The translations under genes and the position numbers were made by a program. Positions 57,093 to 64,000 of a DNA stretch of 64,000 nt are shown here, one piece after another (the stretch's first letter is position 1; every line of letters begins with the position of its first letter). Under the pieces are notes generated by a model. It had not been told where the DNA came from, made no database searches, and saw only the letters and a program-made list of their open reading frames with translations. The stretch lies in contig ML058548.1 in NCBI GenBank assembly GCA_003013855.2, forward strand, positions 186,001-250,000, in the 5' to 3' direction. Source of the DNA: Liriodendron chinense (taxonomy: Eukaryota; Streptophyta; Magnoliopsida; Magnoliales; Magnoliaceae).

Positions 57093-58183
57093 CGCCATAC
57101 TGATTAGCATATCCTGTCCACCACATCGATATCTAGCAAAATGCAGAGTTAGCATTTAATAGCAAAGAAGTAAATCATTAGTTGGGACGATTCATTCAAT
57201 TTGCCCACCTTGGATTGCTAATGCTTTTCAGTAATCACTTCAATGGCACCATCCTACCCATCCCACCCAGCCGTGCAAAAGGAGGTGCTCATTATGATAA
57301 AGAATAAGGTCAATCCAGTTATTAGGTGGGCCACAATTGTACAATTGGTACGATCATCAGTGAGTCAATTGATTTTGATGGTGTGTGTCCACCTGGTGAG
57401 TGGCTTTGATTTATCATGGTAGTTGATCTCCATGGTGTGGCCCACCTTTCAGGTATAGCAAATTTAATTTGCATGAGTACTGTATCTGATCATTTGTCCC
57501 CGGCTCGACGAACCTCTCTGACATACGTATGTACGTATGTTTATGCTTGCATGTATGTGCGTGGTCACATCATGATGGTTGCATGATACATGTATGGTGA
57601 AGGTGGGGAATGGTCACGCGGTTTTGTTCGGGACACGAAAAAGATGATAAAATGTGGGACCCACATCAAACCCCATCAACAAATGAATTAAAAGCACCGA
57701 AAGCATGCATGCCTACGATGTGGTCATGCATGAATAATGCTCATCTGAGTCCTCGACCTAAGGATATGCACCCTGTACTCGGTTTTCCAATTTATACCAG
57801 TTGCGCAGATGATTGTGTTATCCAGACCGTTGGTAGGATGGTTCCTACGGTGGACAGACCATGATCAAGATTACCCTCGATAGGTCAATCCTGATCTCAA
57901 TATTTAACATGTAAGTAGAACTGATGGCTAGGATCTTCCTAGGTGGGATTATTTTGATGGTGGTCCATCCAAGCTGGGACAACCAATCAATGGCTATCTC
58001 ATAATTGTTCTCATATCATTGTCATTACTTGCAAACGTCATTTTCTGCCAGGTGGTGCGCTGGATAAAGTATTTCCACCGGTACAGATCGTACCAATGCA
58101 GGCCCACTTTCGGCACACTTGCCGAGAGTTGTTAGCCATGAATTTTGAGATTTTTTTTTTTTGGGCTGCGTAACTACCCTTCG
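57093..58183. other. Intergenic, dispersed-repeat pieces, no gene seen
   Basis: It contains 'attaggtgggccacaat' (57330), 'tgtggcccacctttcagg' (57437) and an ATGTACGTATGT tract (57525-57560). Confidence 0.5.
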
Positions 58184-58585
58184 GGGAAGTTATTTGATAC
58201 TCCGGCTGTGTATGACACTTGATACGCAGATATATAGAATCAATCGTAAACTTGACATACAATAAAATGAAACTAAACTGACTAAATTGTGGAACTATTG
58301 TTTCTAAATCCCATAATCAGATTATTTGAACATTTCCAAACACTGATTTGTGGACAAATGTTTGCTAAAATATGACCATAGGATTTTTTTTTTTTTCATT
58401 TTAACCGTCCAATAAATATTACCTAATTTAATAGGAAGATAATAAAATAAGCATGGTATTAGGTTTATGATACATCTAAATGGAGAAGCATAATTTGGAT
58501 AGTTTATTTTGAATGAATTGTATTCAAAGTATGTAATCTTTTAAATGCCTGCGTATCATTCTCCTCGTACGCCAGAGTATATTAA
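58184..58585. mobile_element. MITE, TGATACGCAGGTA-terminal family, copy 2
   Basis: The left end has 'tttgatactccggctgtgta' and 'cttgatacgcag'; the right end has 'cctgcgtatcattctcctcg' and 'cgccagagtatat'. It is the same family as 4794-5157. The interior includes 'ttttaaccgtccaataaat', the complement of the other copy's motif. Confidence 0.7.
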
Positions 58586-59517
58586 GTATTGAATTGGGGA
58601 TGCTGTTTGCAGTTGCAGCTCATGTGCGTGCCAGATACAAGCTCTCCACAGTTGCAGAAGTGGCACATGGGAGAACCTTCAGATTCACCACGAAGGACTT
58701 CCTGTAAATTCTTCCTTTGTTAAAAGTCAGATTGGTCCAGTTATAATGTGGACAGTAGACGTTGAATATGGACGTTGGTTATACTTTCCTCTAACTGTAA
58801 CTTTTTCATGTAAATGACGCAATGGACGGGTGGGATCGTTCTGATCTTTGTGAAATTGCATAATCACATCTGGGCTCATCTAATGGACGTCTCGGATCCT
58901 GCACATTTTTCTTCAACAGACATATAGCGCATGTATTTGGTACATGTAGATGCGCGGATGCAAAGCTTTTATTTTCATGAAACCTATGGTACTCTGAAGG
59001 ACGTGATGAATTATACGCTCGCACTGAGAAATTATGCATCTAAAGACTAATTATTTGAAATTTAACTGTCCAAATGATTGGTCCCTTTATAGATTTATCA
59101 TAAATGAAAATTTACACTTACTTGATCTAGTCTCCCTCCTAGTTCTTCACGGAAGAATATGAGTCCGAATATTGATACATTTATTGGAAAAGGAATTACA
59201 ATTAAAATGAAAAAGGCCCAACCCAATCTTACCATTTCAAAAATTAAGTGTCCACTAATCAGAGATTCATATCGTTCAAGTAATATGATTTTGGGATCTT
59301 TTCTTAAATACATCATTTTGGTTCGATTAACCCATTCTAAAGCGAGTTTCAGTTAACAGTATGCCAGTTTGTTTCTTTTTTTAGGCATGGCATGACAGCG
59401 GTGATCAACACTACTATCGGAGCATTCAAATGACTCCTATCCTATCCGTACGGTAACCTTCTCCAGGCAAGGCACACTGAGGACTACTTTCTTCGGTAGC
59501 TATCTCGCTACAGAAGT
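58586..59517. other. Intergenic, no gene seen
   Basis: No element or gene recognised. 59098-59360 is AT-rich with only short frames. Confidence 0.4.
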
Positions 59518-59913
59518 GACGTCACCAAATTCTGTGGGCCCCACCATGATGTATGTGTTGTATCCACACCGTCCATCCATTTGAAGAGATCATTTTAGGA
59601 AATGATCCAAAGAATGAGACAGATCCAAAGCTTAAGTAGGCCACACCAAAGAAAACAGTGGGGGCAGTGACGCCCACAGTTGAAACCTTCCTAAGGCCCA
59701 CCATGATTTTATTTGAGATCCAAACTGTTCATGTGTTCACACAGACAGACATGGGCGAAGGGAAAATAAAGATATCAGCTTGATCGAAAGCTTCAAAGCC
59801 CCGGAGAAGATTTTAATGGTAGGCATTCAATCCTCTAATGATATCTTAAAATGGATGGACGGTTTGGATACAACACATACATTATTGTGGGGCCCACAAA
59901 ACTTGGTGACGTC
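59518..59913. mobile_element. MITE, GTGGGCCCCACC family, copy 4 (best preserved)
   Basis: 396 bp with about 70-bp inverted ends. The left GACGTCACCAA then 'tgggccccaccatgatgtat' mirrors the right 'tacattattgtggggccca' then TTGGTGACGTC. The interior is collinear with copies 1-3. It is non-coding. Confidence 0.9.
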
Positions 59914-59999
59914 TCTTTAATAGCGAGTTAGCTACTAAAGCTGTCGTAGCTAATCCACGTACTGTGAATCCTCAGCCGAGGATAGGCACATCATACTAC

Positions 60000-60524
60000 T
60001 AGGGCTCTCATCGGAGCGGGTCAGATGTGAGAGCCGATTCACTCTGAATCCATATAACGTAGATTTGGATCTTAAAAAGGGTCTGATTAATTAATTCAAC
60101 CAGTAAATAGATCTGAATCCAATCTGAATCTGTCTATAGATTTTTAAACTTAGAGTCAGAGTCAGATTCAAGTAAATCTGATCCAAATCCGACTCATTGT
60201 CACCTTACTGTATATGTTATATCCATGTTGGCCATCCGACCATATCACAGTAAATAGTGGAATTTGCATAATTTTTCTACTAAATTAAATATATTATATT
60301 ATATATTTTTTAGATTTGTGATGGGGTGAATTCAGACTTAGATCGGACCTAAATCCGATGGTTATATGGATTTTGGATTGAAAATGAATCTGGGTATTTA
60401 TAAATGGATCGGATATGGATATCACCTTTTGAATCTGAATCCAATTCGAATCCGTTTACAGATTTTCGGACTTGGAGCCGGATCCAACTGGATCCGATCC
60501 AAATCCGACCCATTGAGAGCCCTA
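60000..60524. mobile_element. hAT-like MITE with perfect 8-bp target duplication
   Basis: The ends TAGGGCTCTCA and its exact inverse are flanked by CATACTAC (59992-59999 and 60525-60532). The interior is rich in 'gaatccgatccaaatcc'-type units. It is 525 bp with no coding frame. Confidence 0.92.
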
Positions 60525-61195
60525 CATACTACTATGATATTTCTTTATGTGTATATTAGATTGTAAATTTGTAAAATATATTGAAAATCTGTAAATTAAA
60601 AAAAACCATGGCACAAAGCGATCTACTATGATTAACAGAAGATTACAGAGATTGACAGCCCACAAGCAAGGAAAAACAGAGAAAACTCAAGTCGTCTCTC
60701 CCACAAACCATCTCCCCTCTTCCTAAAACGATTAGGAAACCTTAGACTCCTTAAGATACCTACTAACCTCGATTATAACCCGTTTAAATAGGCAACAAAA
60801 TTGAAAATAGCAACCTCTTATAGACTACCGTGTAGTTGCGCAAGAAAACGCATGAGCAGTCGACCGATCGACCGACCGGTCGACTATTGAACAAAACAGT
60901 CCAGAGGAAAAACTCACATGGATTCTGCTTCCTGCCTCACCACCGACCGGTCGAAGCCCCCTGCAGACCGGTCGGCCGACTGGTCTGGGACAAGCAGAAA
61001 GAGTCCAGCGGCCTTTGTGTATCTGGGCCAAAGGTTTAGATCGGTCGCCCGACCGGTCTGAGCCCTCTACCCTTACACAATTTGAAGGCTCTTCAACAAT
61101 CTCCACTGAGGCTTCAAACGTCGAATCAGAACTATCATCGCTTCGTCATCTCATCTTCAATCATAGCTCCACCGCTTCTCATGCCACTATCAACC

Positions 61196-61620
61196 CTAAC
61201 CTTGCACATTTATGCCCTTTTCCGCTCTTCTCATGTGGCCCTTGGGCACTTGCCACATACAAGCAACCGTGGATCTCGCTGCCAATCCCCCAGCTCCACC
61301 ATGAATTGTGCTCCCAATCAACTTGTAAAGATCGCCACACCTTCGTGCTTTTATACACACAAGTGCACCCTTCAACACTTCACAACAACGATTGCGGCCA
61401 ATAAACACGTACCCTTTTGCCTCGAGTGCACCAAGAGAAATCACATTCATCTTCATCTTGGGGACATGCTTCACATTTTTCAGGACTCGTTCGATCCCAT
61501 TGAACATCCTGATGTGCACTGTACCAATATCCGCCACCTTATGAGTGTCGCCATTGCCCATAAACACCAATTTACCACCAAACTCCTTGTATGTCGTGAA
61601 TGAATTCCGGTCAGGACAAA
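61196..61620 (-). pseudogene. Copia aspartic protease fragment
   Basis: The minus strand reads WILDSGASCHVCPDRNSF (active-site DSGA), then LVFMGNGDTHKVADIGTVHI, NVKHVPKMKMNVISLGALEA and GDLYKLIGSTIHGGAG, the protease-to-pre-integrase part of copia polyproteins. It ends at a stop at 61196, where integrase should begin. It is in frame with the gag remnant, separated by the TGA at 61727. Confidence 0.85.
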
Positions 61621-61726
61621 CGTGACATGAAGCCCCTGAATCTAGGATCCACTCACTACCGTAACATCTCTTGCCAAATACAGTCAGAACTTCACAACGA
61701 TCGTCACCATCCTCTACGGTATTAGC

Positions 61727-62410
61727 TCATTCTCTAGAAGAATTTCCATACCTCTCTTGCTTCAACTTGGGATTCTGACAACCCTCTCTCATGTGGCTTT
61801 CCTGACCACAATTCCAGTACTTCACCTTAGCTTTCCCTTTGCTCTTGGCCTCATATCCAAATTTTAAATATCCCCCACCATGCTCAGAACGTCTTCCCCT
61901 CATAAACAGTACTTCTGAGGAAGAATGAGAACCCACGTTACCACTCTTCTTTCTCATCGCCTTCGACTGGAGGGCTGAGATAACTGGTCTCGACGTTGAT
62001 GGTCTCCCTCCCTGCGCACACAGAGTCTCCAAATGACTCAGTAGGATGCATGCTTGATATTCATCCTTCATCGACTCATTTATCGCCACCAACTTGCAAA
62101 CCAACCTATTGAAAGTGCTTAAGTGGTCTTCCACATCCGCCTCCTCATCCATCCTCAAGGTGAACAACTGCATCAACAGATACATGTGATTCTCTAGAGA
62201 CTTCTTAACATAAATCTTCTCTAGCTTTGCTATCATATTAGCCACAGTCTTTTCCTTCGTGACGTGATAGATGACATCATCTATAAGACTTAACAGGATC
62301 GGGGTTCTAGCTTTCTTGTCGAGCTTCGTCTACTCATCATCTTTCATAGCCTCGAGTTGCTTTCCAATAGCTTTCATCAAGTCCTTGCTAAACTAGGAAA
62401 TATTTGATCT
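61727..62410 (-). pseudogene. Copia gag (UBN2-type) remnant
   Basis: The minus strand reads LEKIYVKKSLENHMYLLMQ, EADVEDHLSTFNRLVCKLVA, then ALQSKAMRKKSGNVGSHSS and a zinc knuckle Y-WN-C-GQES-H-MREG-C whose first Cys is Tyr. The N-terminal part (62245-62410) is out of frame. The same protein family as 56156-56539. Confidence 0.85.
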
Positions 62411-63154
62411 TCACCTTCCATAGATCAAAGTTATTTTTGCAGGAGAACTTCTCTATATCGAACATTGCGCTTAATACCATCTTCTCATCTCATATTCAAA
62501 TTCTACTACACCCCAACTTTATCTCTGATACCACTTGTTGGGAAATCGGCAGCAGAAGCGGAAGCCGAACATGCAGAGTAATATGAGATCCAAAGCGAAA
62601 CACGATGCAATTAAGCCTTACACAAGCATTCACCACAAGAGAATCTGAATTTACTTGGAAAAACCCTTCAACGGGTAAAAAACCACGGCACAAAGCGATC
62701 CACTATGATTAACAGAAGATTACAGAGATTGGCAGCCCACAAGCAAGGAAAAACAGAGAAAACCCAAGTTCTCTCTCCCACAAAACCCTCTCCCCTCTTC
62801 TTAACAGATTGGGAAACCTTGGACTCCTTAGGATATCTGCTAATCTCGATTACAACCCATTTAAATAGGCAACAAAATAAAAAATAGTAACCTCTTACGC
62901 ACTACCACGTAGTTACGCAAGAAAACGTGTGAAAACAGTCTAGAAGAAAAACTCACACAGATTCTGCTTGCTGCCTCACCACCGACTGGTCGCCTGACCG
63001 ATCAGAGCCCCCTGCAGACTGGTCGAGCGGCCTCTGGGACACAGAGAAAGAGTCTAGCGGCCTCTGTGCATCTGGGCCAAAGGTTCAAACAGTTCGTCTG
63101 ACCAGTCTGAACTCTCTACCCTTACACAATTTGAAGGCTCTCCAATAGTCCTTG

Positions 63155-63262
63155 TATGGACTCCCAGGTGGGGGTGGCTAACATCGTGGGGTGACTAATA
63201 GTATGGGTGGGTGTACCAACAGTGGGATGTGTGTACTAACCTTAAAAAAACTGGAAAAAAAG
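63155..63262 (+). mobile_element. SINE tail remnant (GTGGGTGCGTTGCAT family)
   Basis: 'ggtgggggtggctaac', 'gtatgggtgggtgtacc', 'gatgtgtgtactaac' then 'aaaaaaactggaaaaaaa' parallels the tail of 53899-54089. It begins next to the copia LTR, which may have cut it. Confidence 0.5.
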
Positions 63263-64000
63263 CTACTTATATTTTTTATAAGAGGAATTTTCCTCTTTCG
63301 GTGAAAATACAGGACCAAATTACACCAATTAACATGGTATCAAAGAACCATGATTTGGAATTTTTTTCGGTTGGAATCCGATGCGTGGCCTATGATTCAA
63401 GGATCCAAACCACTATCTATTTGGCCCCACTCTTGATGGGCCACCTCGTAAATATCTTTCAAATTGGAAGATGATAGCTTAAATCTTGAATATTTTTCAA
63501 TTGAATGTGGACGTTGCTATATTTTTCTTCATATTCCTTTATTTAGTAGCCAAAAAAGAAAAAAGAAAAAAAGAAAAAAAAATGAAATGCTAGGTTTGTC
63601 AGACATTTAATCATGGATCCATCTGTGCAACTTGAGTACTGCAACGCATGCCCTTCTAGTTTAATAAATTATATACTTTTTCTTTTATGTTTTATTTGTT
63701 CTTTATTATTAATACATATATATGAAATAGATATGATCATCATGGATTTATTGGGAGACTTCACCAAGGCATGTATACTTGGAATGAATACAATTAGGAT
63801 AGATTTGTTGAGAGACTTCATGGAGGTCTCCGTATCATTGGGGTTAGTTTTGGACATATTTTGGGTCGAATTGGTCGGGTCGGGTCGGGTTGGTTGGGTT
63901 GGGTTAGGTCGGTTGGGTTGGGCTAAGTCAAGCCAATGGGTTTGGTAGGGTTGGGTCAATGTAACCCTGTTGTACATGTAAGGATACATATAAAATCCTT
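63263..64000. other. No gene seen; GGGTTGGGTC-rich tract at 63863-63965
   Basis: The tract 'gggtcgggtcgggttggttg' onward resembles subterminal repeats of hAT-like MITEs such as 29405-29810, and may be the left part of an element cut by the window end. Confidence 0.45.

Larger units (their letters stand above)
60596..63147 (-). mobile_element. Non-autonomous Ty1/copia element (gag-protease only)
   Basis: The 5' LTR is at 62536-63147 (612 bp; on the minus strand it starts TATTGGAGAGCC and ends CCCAACA). The primer site TGGTATCAGAG is at 62523-62533 on the minus strand. The interior (61099-62535) holds gag and protease but no integrase, reverse transcriptase or RNase H. The 3' LTR (60596-61098) has lost about 145 bp at its outer end, so no target duplication can be checked. 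LTRs match those of 55246-57092. Its coding content resembles TR-GAG type elements that depend on an autonomous relative. Confidence 0.85.

Noticed and set aside
61082..61603. 173-codon plus frame
   Set aside because: It is the shadow of the copia protease on the minus strand.

Overview
The window is nuclear DNA of a flowering plant. The evidence is one intron-rich gene with GT-AG introns of up to 9 kb, surrounded by layered plant transposable elements: Ty3/gypsy and Ty1/copia LTR elements, L1 and RTE LINE pieces, SINEs, and many hAT-like and fold-back MITEs. The motif GTGGGCCCCACC next to a phrase like 'gatctggaccattcatcag' recurs everywhere, and I associate this with magnoliid genomes. That lineage assignment is an inference and needs a search. 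I saw no rRNA, tRNA, CRISPR array or bacterial-type operon.

The only supported host protein gene is a filament-like plant protein (FPP, DUF869 long coiled-coil family) on the + strand. Its probable promoter and CT-rich leader are near 9.5 kb, its start codon is at 13879 and its stop codon at 32960-32962. Coding exons are 13879-13986, 18072-18270, 20601-23013, two proposed microexons (23317-23348 and 23432-23460), and 32477-32962. Together they give an in-frame 1088-residue product. Its introns hold most of the mobile DNA between 9.7 and 32.5 kb. These include two abutting 8-bp-TSD MITEs ending 34 bp before the main exon, and a three-level nest in the last intron (fold-back element, then hAT-like element, then solo gypsy LTR).

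Upstream (0-9.5 kb) there is a SINE remnant, an LTR with minisatellite and tRNA-Arg-like primer site (Tat/Ogre-like), and several MITEs, one of which lies just before the FPP leader. Downstream (33.6-64 kb) there is an L1 LINE tail, then a complete but mutated Ty3/gypsy element (36417-42292, two 676-bp LTRs). A GAT-rich repeat tract and a decayed copia reverse transcriptase follow. A 51-63 kb block holds three members of copia-type families with about 612-bp LTRs (two of them internally deleted), two SINEs with clear target duplications, and further MITEs.

No undescribed biochemical system is apparent. The most interesting points are the FPP microexon pair, the paired MITEs sharing one target site beside a splice acceptor, the gypsy reading frame that ends inside its LTR, and a SINE family with a GTGGGTGCGTTGCAT-type tandem tail.
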